Part shown: positions 9,378 to 19,598 of the stretch, piece after piece | Position numbering within the stretch: position 1 is the stretch's first letter | How the letters are laid out: the number at the start of each line of letters is the position of its first letter | Assembly: GCA_021843755.1 (NCBI GenBank) | Contig: JAKBWB010000016.1 | Location: 1-51,724, forward strand | DNA length: 51,724 nt | Source of the DNA: Pseudomonadota bacterium | Lineage (GTDB): Bacteria > Pseudomonadota > Gammaproteobacteria > Steroidobacterales > Steroidobacteraceae | Reading direction: 5' to 3' | Program-made: the position numbers and the translations under genes | The notes under the pieces: model-generated | Databases searched by the model: none | Told to the model about the DNA's origin: nothing | What the model saw: only the letters and a program-made list of their open reading frames with translations

Positions 9378-9696
9378 GGGAAACCTCCCGGATTGACGTG
9401 GGATGTGAGCCCCCCGGACGGCCCGCAGAATAATCGATGATCGGCGCGGTCCGGCCCTTGCTCGAATCCGTCAAATTTAGCCGTTCGCCGTGCCTTTTGC
9501 GCGTCCGGGCGCAATCGGGCTCGATCAAACGAGCAAAGGCTGCGATGAGCCGTGGCGGATCTGCGACCAGCCGCCGCGCGGGCAGGGCGGTCCGGCGCTG
9601 CCATGATCCAGTCCTCGGCGCCGACCCGGGCGCCCGGCAGAAGGCACTCTACGCCCCATCAGGCCCGAGAGAGACCAGACTCGGGCGCGGCGCGAA
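9378..9696. other. Intergenic region, no gene seen
   Basis: These 319 bp separate the start of the propeller gene from the stop of the REC-GGDEF-EAL gene, both on the minus strand. Only the GGGAGG ribosome-binding site at the left edge is clear. I see no convincing promoter, terminator or small gene. Confidence 0.5.
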
Positions 9697-11637
9697 TCAG
9701 CGCGGGACGGACAGCTTGCTGTGCGTGCGGACGGCCTCGGCCCGCGACAGCGCATCCTCTTCGCGCTGCCAGTCGCGCAGCAGGTCCGCGAATTGCCGCG
9801 CCGGCAGCGGCGGACTGAACAGAAAGCCCTGATATTGATCGCAACCGAGGGACTGCAGGAATTTCAGCTGCTCGGCGGTCTCGACCCCCTCCGCGACGAC
9901 CTTCAGCCGCAGACTGTGCGCGAGCGACACGATGGCGCGCACGATGGACGCGTCGACCTCGCTGTCGAGCGCCTTCACGAAGGTTTGATCGATTTTCAGC
10001 TTGTCGATCGGAAAGCGTCGCAAGTAATTGATGCTCGAGTAGCCGGTGCCGAAATCGTCCACGGACACCAGAACTCCCATGCGGCTCAACTTCTCCAGGA
10101 TGGCCGCGGAGTCCTCGGGATTGGTCATCACCGCGCTCTCGGTGAGTTCGATCTCGAGAAAGCGCGGCTCGAGGCTCGCCTGAGCCAGCGCCTCGCCGAC
10201 GATTTCGAGCAGGTCGCCGCGACGGAATTGGGCGGCGGCGACGTTGACCGCGACCCGCAGCGTCGGCAAGCCGTTGCGCTGCCATTCGGCGCACTGCCGG
10301 CACGCTTCCCGCAGCACCCAGGCGCCGATCTCGGTGATCAGCCCGCACTCTTCCGCGAGCGGAATGAAGTCGGCGGGCGCGATGAGCCCTCGCTGGGGAT
10401 GCCGCCAGCGGATCAGGGCTTCGGCGCTGTAGACCTCGCCGCTGTCCGTCTCGGCCTTCGGCTGGTAGTACAACTCGAACTCGTGCGCCTGGATCGCGCG
10501 ATGCAGATCGCTCTCCAGGCTCACCCGCGCCACGGTGGTGGCATCCATGCCCGCGGTGAAGCGTTGGATGTTGTTCCGACCGCGCTGCTTCGCACAGTAC
10601 ATCGCCGCGTCCGCGCATGCCATGAGGCTTTCTGCCGAGGCGCCGTCGGCGGGGTAATAGGCCACGCCGATGCTGGCCGTCACGTGCAGATCGACTGCGC
10701 CGATCCGCATCGGGGCACGCAGTGCGTCGCCGGCACGCTGGGCGATGACCAGCGCATCCTCCGTGGCGGTCGAGGGACTGATGAGAACGACGAATTCGTC
10801 GCCGCCGGTACGCGCAACGGTATCGATGTCTCGCGTCACGGACAACAGCCGCCGCGACACTTGATCCAACACCGCGTCGCCGGCGCGATGCCCAAGCGAG
10901 TCGTTGATCTGCTTGAAGCGATCCAGATCGACCACCAGGACGGCGAACAACGTGCCCTCCCGATTGGCGCGCGCCATCGCCTGGGCCAGCCGGTCATCGA
11001 GCAGGATACGGTTTGGCAGTCCCGTCAGGGCATCATGACTGGCCAGGTGGCGAAGCTGCCGATTGGCGGCCTCGAGCTTCTCGGTGCGCGTGGCGACCAC
11101 GTGCTCGAGCGTCTCCACTTGGCTGCGCAGCGTTCGCTCATGCTGCCATTTGCGCGACAGGGCGTTCGCACACTGCAGCACCTCGATGGGCTCGAACGGC
11201 TTCTTCAGCACCAGCAGGCGATCGGTCTGTCCAAGACGGTCGATCACCTCGTTCCAGTCGTAATCGGAGTGCGCCGAGCAAATGACCACCTGGATGTCCG
11301 GATCGACCGCCCACAGCCGCTCGATGGTCTCGAGCCCATCCCAACCGGGCGGCATTTTCATGTCGACGAACGCGATCTCGAACGGCCGGCCGCTCTGGCG
11401 CGCGTGCCGCGCCAGAGCGACACCCTCCTCGCCCTGCGTGGCGAATTGCAGCGCGTAGGGCACTCCGCGGCGCCGCTCGCTGCGGATTTCGCCGAAGAGC
11501 AGTGTCTCGGCCGCCACCAGTGCGCGCGCCGGCTCACTGGGCCGGGCAAGGATCTTGTCGAAGTCGCGGTGAATGACCGGATTGTCGTCGACGACCAGCA
11601 CCCGCACGGGATCGTCGCAGCTGCCGGGCGTGCTCAT
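9697..11637 (-). CDS. Response regulator with GGDEF and EAL domains
   Basis: A 646-residue cytoplasmic c-di-GMP enzyme. Residues about 10-160 are a receiver domain with VDDNP acidic residues, phospho-acceptor Asp92 in AFVDMKMPPGWDG and the conserved Lys in LKKPFEP. A short coiled coil leads into a GGDEF domain with an intact RTGGDEFVVL active site. The C-terminal EAL domain keeps EALIRWRHP, the acidic loop DDFGTGYSSINYL, and DQYQGFLFSPP. Both catalytic sites look intact, so it could make or degrade c-di-GMP. Its start overlaps the stop of the upstream MHYT kinase by 4 nt (ATGA), which implies coupled translation and a cognate kinase-regulator pair. Confidence 0.92.
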   Translation of the reverse strand: MSTPGSCDDPVRVLVVDDNPVIHRDFDKILARPSEPARALVAAETLLFGEIRSERRRGVPYALQFATQGEEGVALARHARQSGRPFEIAFVDMKMPPGWDGLETIERLWAVDPDIQVVICSAHSDYDWNEVIDRLGQTDRLLVLKKPFEPIEVLQCANALSRKWQHERTLRSQVETLEHVVATRTEKLEAANRQLRHLASHDALTGLPNRILLDDRLAQAMARANREGTLFAVLVVDLDRFKQINDSLGHRAGDAVLDQVSRRLLSVTRDIDTVARTGGDEFVVLISPSTATEDALVIAQRAGDALRAPMRIGAVDLHVTASIGVAYYPADGASAESLMACADAAMYCAKQRGRNNIQRFTAGMDATTVARVSLESDLHRAIQAHEFELYYQPKAETDSGEVYSAEALIRWRHPQRGLIAPADFIPLAEECGLITEIGAWVLREACRQCAEWQRNGLPTLRVAVNVAAAQFRRGDLLEIVGEALAQASLEPRFLEIELTESAVMTNPEDSAAILEKLSRMGVLVSVDDFGTGYSSINYLRRFPIDKLKIDQTFVKALDSEVDASIVRAIVSLAHSLRLKVVAEGVETAEQLKFLQSLGCDQYQGFLFSPPLPARQFADLLRDWQREEDALSRAEAVRTHSKLSVPR

Positions 11638-13658
11638 GCGCTCTGCCTCCGCGGCTGCGCTTCACTGCCCGCCATCGGCAACCGGAGCGTGAAGCACGCC
11701 CCCAGTCCTGTGCCGCGGCTGTGCGCCCTGAGCGCCCCGCCCATCTCACGGGCGAGCGCCGCGCTCGAGTGCAAGCCGAAGCCGTGGCCGTCCTTGCGGG
11801 TGGTGAACCCGAACTCGAACAGGCGCCCCATCACCGCGTCGCTGATGCCGATGCCGCTGTCCTCGACTTCGATCTGGAACGAGCCCGGCGGCACCGGGCG
11901 CAGGCGCAAGGTCAGCACTTTCGGACCGTGCGCCTGCGCGCGTATCGCATGCTGAGCGTTGCTCAGCAGGTTCGCCAGGATCTGCATGACCTTGTGCCGA
12001 TCGATCATGACTCGGGTAACGGGGTGGTAGTCCCTGCGCACGGTGGTGTCCGACCCGAGCGAAAAATGCAGGGCGATGGCGCGCTCGATGAGCTCCGCGA
12101 CATCGAGCTCCTCGGGGTTGCCGCCACGGCGCGCATAGGTCTGTTGGGCGGCGACGATGGTGCCGATGTGCTCGACGTGGGTCGCAAGTGCCCGGGCCTC
12201 GTCCTGAAGCTCGCGGTTCTCGCGCACGAGGTGCTCGCCGAGCTGGCGCAGGTAGCCCGGCAGCTCCTTGCCGCGCGGATCGGTGGCGAAGAACGACACC
12301 AGCGCCGGTGTCTGATCGGGCAGCAGCTGTGCAAGGCGCTGCACATTGACCGCGCGCGACTCGCGCAGCCGTGACGTCAACAGCGCCGCAGAGACACTCA
12401 AGCTGTTCAGCACATTGCCCACGCTGTGCAGGACCCCCGTGGCAACTTCCGCCATACCCGCCTGCCGCGACGCCTCCTGCAGCTGCAATTGCAGCGTGAC
12501 CCTACGCTCCTCCTGGCGTACCTGCTCCGTCACGTCCCATGACACACCGAGCAGGCGTGAGACGCGCCCGTGTCCGTCCGCCAGCAGTTTTGCGTGCGCC
12601 TGCAGATGGATCGTCGTCTCGGAAGCCGCGACCCGCATTTGGAACGTACAGGTGGCACGGCGCCCCCGCACCGCGCGCAGGATCGACGCTCGAACGGCCG
12701 CGGCGTCTTCCGGATGGATGCTCGCCAACAGGGCATCGCCATGGTAACGGGGATCGAGGTTCGAGCTCCTGAGGGAAACGATGTCGTTCTCGGTCCACAG
12801 GAAGCGGCCGGTGGCGAGGTCATATTCCCAGCTGGCGATTCCCGCCGCCTGCGTCGCGAGGCTGAGCAGGTTCTTGCCGTACTGCAGCTCCTCGTTGAGC
12901 TTGGCCAGACGCCGCGCATCCTGCCGGCTGCGCGATTCGAGATGGGCGTCGTAAACGAGGGTGATGAGCGTTATCGCCAGAACCGCCAAGGCAGCCATGC
13001 CGATGGTGACGCCAAGCCAATCGTTGTTGAAAGCCGCTCCACCGTAGAAATATGAGCCCGGCGCGAGGCGCGCAGCGATCATCGCGGTGTAGTGCATGCC
13101 GGCGATCGCGCAGCCCATGATGACCGCCGACGAAGCGCGCACCAGCCTCAGCAGGCGGGGATCCAGGGTGCGCAGTCGGAAGAAAAGCGACAACGCGACA
13201 AAGGACGCTGCGACCGCGATGAGCACCGACGCCATGACCAACGCCGGGTTGTACGTGATCGCTGGCCGTATTTGGATCGCCGCCATGCCCGTGTAATGCA
13301 TGGCGGCGATGCCGGCGCCCATGACCAGGGAGCTGATCGCGAGGCGCCACGCCGTCACAGCCCGGCGGCTTGCGATCGACAGCGCAAAGCCCGACGTCAG
13401 GATCGCGATCAGCAGCGACGCCAGCGTGATCAGGATGTTGTAGCGCAGATGAATCGGTAGGGAGTAGGCGAGCATACCGATGAAGTGCATCGCCCAGACC
13501 CCGATGCCCATCGACACCGCCCCGCCGAACAGCCACACCCGCCCGCCGGAGCGTTCGGCCTCCGCCACTCGGCCGGCCAGCATCAGCGCCGTATAGGAAA
13601 CGGCAATGGCCACGAAGACCGAGAGGCCGACGAGCCATGGGTTATACGTTACGTGCAT
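11634..13658 (-). CDS. MHYT-domain membrane sensor histidine kinase
   Basis: A 674-residue inner-membrane kinase. Residues about 1-235 form an MHYT sensor with about seven membrane segments and three motifs: MHFIGM, MHYTGM and MHYTAM. The His and Met residues are proposed in the family to bind copper and sense O2, CO or NO. A PAS domain with a PAC-like end (residues about 260-390) follows. The kinase core has an H-box [14 protein letters not shown]-box [10 protein letters not shown] and G-boxes DSGIGIS and [18 protein letters not shown] ribosome-binding site precedes the ATG. The 4-nt overlap with the REC-GGDEF-EAL gene marks that protein as the likely phosphotransfer partner. Confidence 0.9.
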   Translation of the reverse strand: MHVTYNPWLVGLSVFVAIAVSYTALMLAGRVAEAERSGGRVWLFGGAVSMGIGVWAMHFIGMLAYSLPIHLRYNILITLASLLIAILTSGFALSIASRRAVTAWRLAISSLVMGAGIAAMHYTGMAAIQIRPAITYNPALVMASVLIAVAASFVALSLFFRLRTLDPRLLRLVRASSAVIMGCAIAGMHYTAMIAARLAPGSYFYGGAAFNNDWLGVTIGMAALAVLAITLITLVYDAHLESRSRQDARRLAKLNEELQYGKNLLSLATQAAGIASWEYDLATGRFLWTENDIVSLRSSNLDPRYHGDALLASIHPEDAAAVRASILRAVRGRRATCTFQMRVAASETTIHLQAHAKLLADGHGRVSRLLGVSWDVTEQVRQEERRVTLQLQLQEASRQAGMAEVATGVLHSVGNVLNSLSVSAALLTSRLRESRAVNVQRLAQLLPDQTPALVSFFATDPRGKELPGYLRQLGEHLVRENRELQDEARALATHVEHIGTIVAAQQTYARRGGNPEELDVAELIERAIALHFSLGSDTTVRRDYHPVTRVMIDRHKVMQILANLLSNAQHAIRAQAHGPKVLTLRLRPVPPGSFQIEVEDSGIGISDAVMGRLFEFGFTTRKDGHGFGLHSSAALAREMGGALRAHSRGTGLGACFTLRLPMAGSEAQPRRQSA

Positions 13659-13689
13659 GAGGCACCCTTCAAGCGCACCCTACTACGAA

Positions 13690-13722
13690 GCGCTGGATCG
13701 GGGCTCCTGCCCCGCCCAGCGC
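13690..13722 (-). promoter_or_regulatory. Leader hairpin 1 ahead of the MHYT kinase
   Basis: GCGCTGG (13690-13696) pairs with CCAGCGC (13716-13722) and an inner GGGGC/GCCCC stem closes a TCCT loop. It lies about 30 bp before the kinase start codon, so it would be in the 5' untranslated RNA. Confidence 0.5.
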
Positions 13723-13723
13723 C

Positions 13724-13755
13724 GTTGAGCCAAAAAGCGTGGTTTTTGGCTCAAC
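13724..13755 (-). promoter_or_regulatory. Leader hairpin 2: perfect 13-bp inverted repeat
   Basis: GTTGAGCCAAAAA (13724-13736) and its exact complement (13743-13755) flank a 6-nt loop. It directly abuts hairpin 1. No T-tract follows on either strand, so it is not a standard terminator. It may be an RNA hairpin or a dimeric protein-binding site. Confidence 0.55.
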
Positions 13756-14040
13756 GTCCGCCACCTGCGGCGGCGGGGCACCTCCCTGTGCCTGTCAAAC
13801 GTTCGTGATGCTTCATGGCTCGGGGTCGACCGTCGGTCGATGGGAAACTATTGACCATAATGCCGAGGCGCGCCTCCCGTCGGACAGTGCGTGCGTCTCA
13901 CTTGATGGCATGCAAAATATGATGGACGCGACAGTCGCGGGCCCTGCGCCAGATCCGCGGAGCGCCTCACGGAGACCCGACCGCGCGTCAGCGCAGGCCG
14001 GGACCGCCGGCAGAAGCCCGGTTCAACGCTTCCGCTTAAG

Positions 14041-15300
14041 CTACGGATGGTCCGGCTCGGCGTCATGGTCCGCCTCGCGCAGCCGCACCCGCCATCCGGC
14101 AAAGGCCAGCACGAAACAGGCCGCGACACACCAGCCGGACAGCCACAGCAACTGGGTCGGCAGCGGGACGCCTCTATCGATCAACAGGCCCGAGAGACCG
14201 GGCCCGATTGCCGTGGACAACACCATGGCCGACACGACGATCGCGCGGATGCCGCCGAGATTCGCAAGACCGTACACCTCCGGCCACAGCGCGCCGAGCA
14301 CCGTGGAGGTGAAACCGCTGCTGATGCCGAGCAGGAACATGAATACATAAACGCCCCAGACCGGCGTAATCAGCGCAACCGCCCCCGAAGCGACGGCGAG
14401 CGGCAAGAGAAAGAACGGCAGGAGCTTCAGCGCACCGAAGCGGTCGATCAGATGGCCGCAGATCAGGCCGAACACCACCGTCGTCACGGACATTACCGGG
14501 AATGCCGCCGCGAAAGCCAACGGATCATAGTGGCGAAGGTCGATCAGATAGTCCTGCTCGAAGAACACGACGGTCTGGATGAAGGGTGGCGCCAAAGCCC
14601 CCAGGAGCAACAGGTAGAGAATGGGGTCCCGCAGCACCTGCGCACGCGTCCAGTTGCGCGCGCTGTGACGCCGCCTGGCCTTCGCCTCACGCGACTGTGG
14701 TGTTCGCTCGATTTGCATCAGCGCCATGATCGAGGGCAGTCCGACCAGCACGATCAGCGCGGCCGAAGCCATCCACGCCACCCGCCAGCCGCCGCTCGCC
14801 TGATCGATCAGTACGACGAGCAGCGGCAGGATGGCCATGCCCACCTGCTGGCCGGGCATGATCAGGGCCATGGCACGGCCCCGGTTGGCGGTGAACCAGC
14901 GTCCGATCTCGGTGTAGGCGATTTCGGTCATCATCCCCTGACCGAACAGGCGCAGCAGATACAGAGCAACAAGCAGCACCACGAGGTTGGGTGCGGCCGC
15001 GATCAGAACGCAAGCCAGGGCGAGGGTCGGGATGACGAACCGGGCGACCTTCCAGCCCGGCATCAGATCGAGCGTACGCCCAAGCCACGGCAGGCTGAGC
15101 GCGCTCGACAGTGTCGCGAGCATGTACAGTCCGCCGAAAGCGCCGCTCGAGAGGTGAAACGTGGCGCGCAGATCGTTTCCGGAAAGACCGATGAAGAAAG
15201 TCTGTCCGAAGGAGGAGAACAGGGTGAGCAGGAACCCGCTGGCGATCCAGCGGGCGTTGTCACGCAGGAACAGAAACGTGTCGCGTCCGAAATCGAGCAT
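14041..15300 (-). CDS. Major facilitator superfamily transporter
   Basis: A 419-residue inner-membrane protein with about 12 hydrophobic segments, a cytoplasmic central loop rich in Arg (SREAKARRRHSARNW) and the MFS loop motif GHLIDRFGALK between later segments, matching the G-x-x-x-D-R-x-G pattern. It resembles monocarboxylate-type or oxalate/formate-type permeases, but the substrate cannot be named. It stands alone; neither neighbour overlaps it. Confidence 0.82.
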   Translation of the reverse strand: MLDFGRDTFLFLRDNARWIASGFLLTLFSSFGQTFFIGLSGNDLRATFHLSSGAFGGLYMLATLSSALSLPWLGRTLDLMPGWKVARFVIPTLALACVLIAAAPNLVVLLVALYLLRLFGQGMMTEIAYTEIGRWFTANRGRAMALIMPGQQVGMAILPLLVVLIDQASGGWRVAWMASAALIVLVGLPSIMALMQIERTPQSREAKARRRHSARNWTRAQVLRDPILYLLLLGALAPPFIQTVVFFEQDYLIDLRHYDPLAFAAAFPVMSVTTVVFGLICGHLIDRFGALKLLPFFLLPLAVASGAVALITPVWGVYVFMFLLGISSGFTSTVLGALWPEVYGLANLGGIRAIVVSAMVLSTAIGPGLSGLLIDRGVPLPTQLLWLSGWCVAACFVLAFAGWRVRLREADHDAEPDHP

Positions 15301-15759
15301 GGGCTCGCAGTGGGAGTGAGAGTGGGCAACAGCAGATACGGCGCCGGACCTGACAGGCGTCCCACCGGGACGTCACAGGCGTTTGCGCGCTTGCGACCCG
15401 TGAGGCGCGGCGGTTGCGGTGAGACGGCGGCTGCGAGCACTGCGGCGGCGGCCGCGCAATTCTACCCGAGCCGCACATTGCAAAGCGGGCTTGCTGCATC
15501 GAGCACGCCGCACGGACTCGGATCGCGCTGCGGCCCCGGGCCGCCATCCCTCCCATCCCCCGGATCCCCGAGTGCCCGTGCCGGTGCTCGTGAACGCGCT
15601 CCAGCGCGTTTTCCGCCGCTTGCTGCGCCAGCGCAGAGCCGATTTCGGCAAGCGCTGCCGGGGCGGGCGTGCTGTGGGGGCGGCAGCCGACGGCCCTGTG
15701 CCGCCGCGCCAGCCTGACCGCCCCCAGGCAAACAAGAGCGAGGCTTGCGCGCTATCGGG
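15301..15759. other. Intergenic region, no gene seen
   Basis: These 459 bp, between the MFS start and the phosphoesterase stop, contain only short out-of-frame open stretches with no family resemblance. The region upstream of 15300 presumably carries the MFS promoter, but I cannot place it. Confidence 0.45.
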
Positions 15760-18669
15760 TCATTGCAGCTGACCCTCGTTCGCCTCGTACGATGCCACCG
15801 TAGTCCCATGCGCAGCGGCATAGGCGCTCAGGTAGCGCCGAAAAGCGGCATAGCTCTTGCGGCCCTTGCTCGCAATCCACTCCTGGCGCAATTGTTCGGG
15901 TCCCGGCACTTTCAAAAGAGAGGTCGGCGTGTATCGCTGGCTGGCCGCGAGGGGCGCACTTGCGGCCCCGTGAGAATCGGTGTGACGCTCGAGCCACTGT
16001 GCGCTCAGTGCGTGGCCCGCCGCACCTGCCTCGCGCCGCAGCAGCAGCCGGTTGCTGCAGTGGCCCGCATTGAACCGCAGGCGCACCCGCATGGGCAGCA
16101 CCGGCATGGGATCCCGGCGTGGCGTCTTACGCCATATGCCGGAGATCACGCGCGCACCCGCATCCCATTGGGACATGGCCGGCAGACCGAGCACAGCCTC
16201 GATGGTGCGCACGATGTTCACCTGCGAGAGCGGCTGGGTATCCAGGTCGCCCGATTTGACCCACGGACCCATGGCCAGGCCGAGCGTACGATGCGCATTG
16301 ATGTGATCGGCGCCGCTCTGCGCATCATCCTCGTCGAGGAAAACCACCATGTGGCGCCATTGGCGCGTGCCGGCGAGATAGTGGAGGAACTGCGCAGTGG
16401 CATGATCGTTGTCGGCCACGTAGTAGTCCGGGGTGTAGTAACACGGACTGAGTCCCGCCGTGTGATCGTCGGGTATCCAGATGAAAATGAAATGGGGAAA
16501 AGCCTTGCCGCGGTGCGCCTCGAGCCACGCGATCGCCGCGGCGACCCGGCTGTCGTCGCGGATCATCCTGTCCCAGCCCGGATAGGTCCGGTCGACGTGG
16601 GCGAGCAGGCGGGTGCGGATGACACCGTCTCTGGCACGTGTCGGATTCTCGCCGAAGTCCTCGAACGAGACGTGGTGGGCGAGCAGGTCGTTGAACAGAT
16701 AAAGCCGCTCGGGATAGCTGATCCAGGGATTGGCGAAGTTCCCCAAGGTCTTGCTGGCGTACGCGAATGGATCGTGGCTGCCGGGCGCCGTGGGGTTCAG
16801 CGCGCCGCTGCCGCCAGGGCCGGCGTTCCAGACGAGGCCGCGGCCCGAGTAGTACTCGGGCCACAGCCGTTGGACAACATCCGAATCCGACGCCCCGTCA
16901 GTCCACTGATGGCCCTGGGCGGTGACTTCTCCGTCCGCCATGAAGTTGGCGAACAACGCATTGTGCGCCGCCCAGTGGTACAGATTCGGCAGCTCCTTCG
17001 GACCATAGAGGTCGAAGTGCGGATCAGCCCACTTTCCGGCCGGGCGATAGTCGCCCAGATCTTCGTCAAAGGTCTTGTTCTCGCGCAGCACGAAGACCAC
17101 GTAGCGGATGTGCCGGCGTAGAAAGGTCGCGGTTCGCGTATTGCGCTCGATGAGAGCCCGGCGCTGGCTGCGCTGGAACCCGTTGTCCTGCAGCGCGTCG
17201 CGGGTCCATGCGGGCAGATTCCTCGACAGACTCCGCAGAGACACGCGCTGCAGCATGCCGTGCATCATGTTGCCGATGTACTGCCACTGCAGATTGGGTC
17301 CCGTGCCGAGCCCCTTGGCCGCAACGACGTACAGAGCCCGATGAGCGATCGTGAGCGCGCTGGGGTACCAGCCCGTGGGGATCAGGCCGCGCAGCTCGCC
17401 CGTGGCGCCGTCGAACACGGCCACGTCGTCGTTGCCGGCGTTGGCGACGAACAGGTCGCCGTTGGCGATCGCGAGCGCATCGGGATAACTGCCGGGCGGC
17501 GCGTGCGGATAGGGGCTGTCGCGGATCACGCGCACGACTTTGAGCGCCTGGGTATCGACTTCGACCAACGCATCGTCATTGGCATCGGCCACCCAGATAT
17601 CCGGACCATGAGGCACGCGCGTCATCGCCGTGGGATGCACGCCCGCGGCAACCGTTTGCGGCCCGACGGCCGGACCCGTTGGAACGGTTCCGAGCACCTT
17701 GAGGCTGCGGCGGCTGAGGATCGTGACGCCGGGTCCGGCCCAGTCGCTCACCGCCAGCCGACGCCCACCGTCGGCCAGGATCACCGCGAACGGGTACGAG
17801 CCGGCGTTGACGTATTCGGTCCTGCCGCTGCGGATGTCGATGCGCGCCAGACTGTTGGCCAGCATGCCCGTCACATAGAGGTGACGGTCCTTTGGCCCCA
17901 CGACCACGGAGTCCGGGTAGAAGCGCAAGGGTTTCCGAGCGCGATTCCCCTGGTAGGTATAGGGATACTGGCTCGCGGGGAACGCCTGCCATTGCAGCGG
18001 ATACTGGCGAATCACCCTGACTTTGCCACCCTTCATCCTCAGGGCCAGCACCTCGTCGGAATCCCCGCCCGTCGCATAGACGATACCGCCCTCGCTCGAG
18101 TCGAGGCCCTGGAACAGGTCGTCGTGGGAGACGACCGTCGTCGGAACGGGAAGCGGATTCTCCTCGGCCCGCTCCGTGGCCGCCGCCTCCGCCACGCGTC
18201 GCCGCGCCGACTGGTCGGTGGAATAGATCATGCCGGCGGCGCCGGCATGCCGCGGATTCTCCGCCTGGGCCGTGCTGCCGCCGATTGCCGCGACGGTCGC
18301 CTCGGCGGGCGCCACCTTGCCGAAGACCGCCAGACGCGCCTGCCGCCGCAAATCCAGACCGTACCAGGTAACGGTCTGAAAAGGTGCCGAGCCATTGGCC
18401 AGCACGAGTACGTGTCGCGCGGAACTCACGACGTTGGTCGGGAAGTTTGGAGTGCTGATCAGGGTTCCCACCGGGGTAACGCGCCGCCAGGTCGGCAGAA
18501 CGCCGGTGTATCGCGCCCGGTTGGCGGCCGTAACCTTCACCGGCCGCGGAACGAAATGCCGCCGAGGGTACGCCGCCGCTCCTGCCGAGGCGGTCAGGCA
18601 GATCGCCAGAGCGAGCCCGCGCCACGACATCGAACAGATGCGCGTGCGCCCGTTTCCCCGTATCGTCAT
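15760..18669 (-). CDS. Secreted YVTN beta-propeller / phosphoesterase protein
   Basis: A 969-residue exported protein. A signal peptide ends near ASAGAAA. Residues about 60-470 hold YVTN/YncE-like propeller repeats (HLYVTGMLANSLARIDIRSG, PDALAIANGDLFVANAGNDD). The C-terminal half is a PF04185-type phosphoesterase related to phospholipase C and acid phosphatase AcpA, with VFVLRENKTFDEDLGDY, GHQWTDGASDSD, WIPDDHT and the metal-site-like VVFLDEDDAQSGADH. GGAGA seven bases before the ATG at 18669 supports this start; the longer frame upstream lacks a signal peptide at its N-terminus. The likely role is periplasmic phosphate-ester hydrolysis; the substrate is unknown. Confidence 0.85.
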   Translation of the reverse strand: MTIRGNGRTRICSMSWRGLALAICLTASAGAAAYPRRHFVPRPVKVTAANRARYTGVLPTWRRVTPVGTLISTPNFPTNVVSSARHVLVLANGSAPFQTVTWYGLDLRRQARLAVFGKVAPAEATVAAIGGSTAQAENPRHAGAAGMIYSTDQSARRRVAEAAATERAEENPLPVPTTVVSHDDLFQGLDSSEGGIVYATGGDSDEVLALRMKGGKVRVIRQYPLQWQAFPASQYPYTYQGNRARKPLRFYPDSVVVGPKDRHLYVTGMLANSLARIDIRSGRTEYVNAGSYPFAVILADGGRRLAVSDWAGPGVTILSRRSLKVLGTVPTGPAVGPQTVAAGVHPTAMTRVPHGPDIWVADANDDALVEVDTQALKVVRVIRDSPYPHAPPGSYPDALAIANGDLFVANAGNDDVAVFDGATGELRGLIPTGWYPSALTIAHRALYVVAAKGLGTGPNLQWQYIGNMMHGMLQRVSLRSLSRNLPAWTRDALQDNGFQRSQRRALIERNTRTATFLRRHIRYVVFVLRENKTFDEDLGDYRPAGKWADPHFDLYGPKELPNLYHWAAHNALFANFMADGEVTAQGHQWTDGASDSDVVQRLWPEYYSGRGLVWNAGPGGSGALNPTAPGSHDPFAYASKTLGNFANPWISYPERLYLFNDLLAHHVSFEDFGENPTRARDGVIRTRLLAHVDRTYPGWDRMIRDDSRVAAAIAWLEAHRGKAFPHFIFIWIPDDHTAGLSPCYYTPDYYVADNDHATAQFLHYLAGTRQWRHMVVFLDEDDAQSGADHINAHRTLGLAMGPWVKSGDLDTQPLSQVNIVRTIEAVLGLPAMSQWDAGARVISGIWRKTPRRDPMPVLPMRVRLRFNAGHCSNRLLLRREAGAAGHALSAQWLERHTDSHGAASAPLAASQRYTPTSLLKVPGPEQLRQEWIASKGRKSYAAFRRYLSAYAAAHGTTVASYEANEGQLQ

Positions 18670-18911
18670 GTCGATTCTCCACCGGCCATTGCTCGTTTCC
18701 AACCCGACGCCGACGCACTTCAATGGGATCGCCGCAGCCGCCCTTGCGCGCCGGACCGCGCCCTTGCGCAACCCTCGCAACGATGATACATCAGGAAAGC
18801 GGCGGGGCAATGACCGGCGCGAATGCCCCGTACCAACGACGCGCGGCCGTGCCGCCGGGCGATGGATCGCAGCGGGTGCCTGGTCACGCGCGAGTTGCGC
18901 GCAGCGCCGAT

Positions 18912-19598
18912 TCAGTGCATGTGGCGGCGAAGTCTTTCGACATCAGAAACCGTCACCGCTTCGCCCGCGACCTCGATCAGGCCCTCATCGCTCAGTGCCC
19001 GCAGCGTCCGCGAGAGAGTTTCAGGCGTGACGGCCACATGCGCGGCAATGACCGACTTGCGCGCCGGAAGGGTCACGGTCATTCGACCCTGGGCGTCCCG
19101 GGGGACGAGCCCCAGCAGGTAGTGCACGACGCGGTAGCGGCTGTTCTCGAGAGCCAGGGTCTCGATCTCGTCCCAGTGGGCCTGGATTCGCCGGGTCATA
19201 TGTGCCATCACCGCCCGGCAAGTGGCGAATGATTCCCGCAGGATACCGAGAAATGTCTCGCGGTCGAAGGCGATGAGGTCCGCGGCATCCAGCGCCTCGC
19301 CGGACACCGGGAAGCGGGGCACATCCATGAACAGGACGCTTTCGGCAAATGTCTGCGTGGGACGGATGAGCCTCATGATCTTCTCGCTCCCCTCGGGCGA
19401 TAGCCGATACAGCTTCACGCAGCCGCTGCGCAGCAGGAAGAACTGTGCCGCCGAGTCGCCGCGACTGAACAACCGCTCGCCCGCGGCAAGCCGCCGCGGC
19501 ACGGCGGTGGCGAGCAGCCGCAACTGCTGAGCCTCCGTCAACGCGGAGAACAGGTAATGATGGCGAAGCTCGCGCGCCAAGGCGCTGTCTGCCTGCAT
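18912..19598 (-). CDS. Crp/Fnr-family regulator, Dnr-like
   Basis: A 228-residue transcription factor. Residues about 10-120 are a cyclic-nucleotide-type sensory domain (AAGERLFSRGDSAAQFFLLRSG); residues about 150-225 are a Crp helix-turn-helix. The recognition helix reads VTPETLSRTLRAL, with the E-xx-SR residues that make Fnr and Dnr bind TTGAT half sites. The four N-terminal cysteines of Fnr are absent, so an iron-sulfur O2 sensor is unlikely; a haem-based NO sensor of the Dnr/Nnr type is inferred from the neighbours fdxA and nnrS. It starts at ATG 19598, divergent from fdxA. Confidence 0.85.
   Translation of the reverse strand: MQADSALARELRHHYLFSALTEAQQLRLLATAVPRRLAAGERLFSRGDSAAQFFLLRSGCVKLYRLSPEGSEKIMRLIRPTQTFAESVLFMDVPRFPVSGEALDAADLIAFDRETFLGILRESFATCRAVMAHMTRRIQAHWDEIETLALENSRYRVVHYLLGLVPRDAQGRMTVTLPARKSVIAAHVAVTPETLSRTLRALSDEGLIEVAGEAVTVSDVERLRRHMH

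Larger units (their letters stand above)
13659..14040. other. Leader/intergenic region with two hairpins
   Basis: These 382 bp lie upstream of the MHYT kinase and downstream of the MFS gene (both minus strand). They hold two strong adjacent inverted repeats (listed separately), a smaller GGCAC/GTGCC repeat near 13776-13793 and the palindrome-like TCGACCGTCGGTCGA near 13828-13842. No coding sequence is convincing. Confidence 0.55.

Noticed and set aside
13724-13755. Rho-independent terminator.
   Set aside because: The stem is strong, but no T-tract follows on either strand, and the position just upstream of a start codon does not fit.
13659-13860. A c-di-GMP class I riboswitch ahead of the MHYT operon.
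   Set aside because: The conserved core motifs of that riboswitch are not visible; only hairpins without the known consensus are present.
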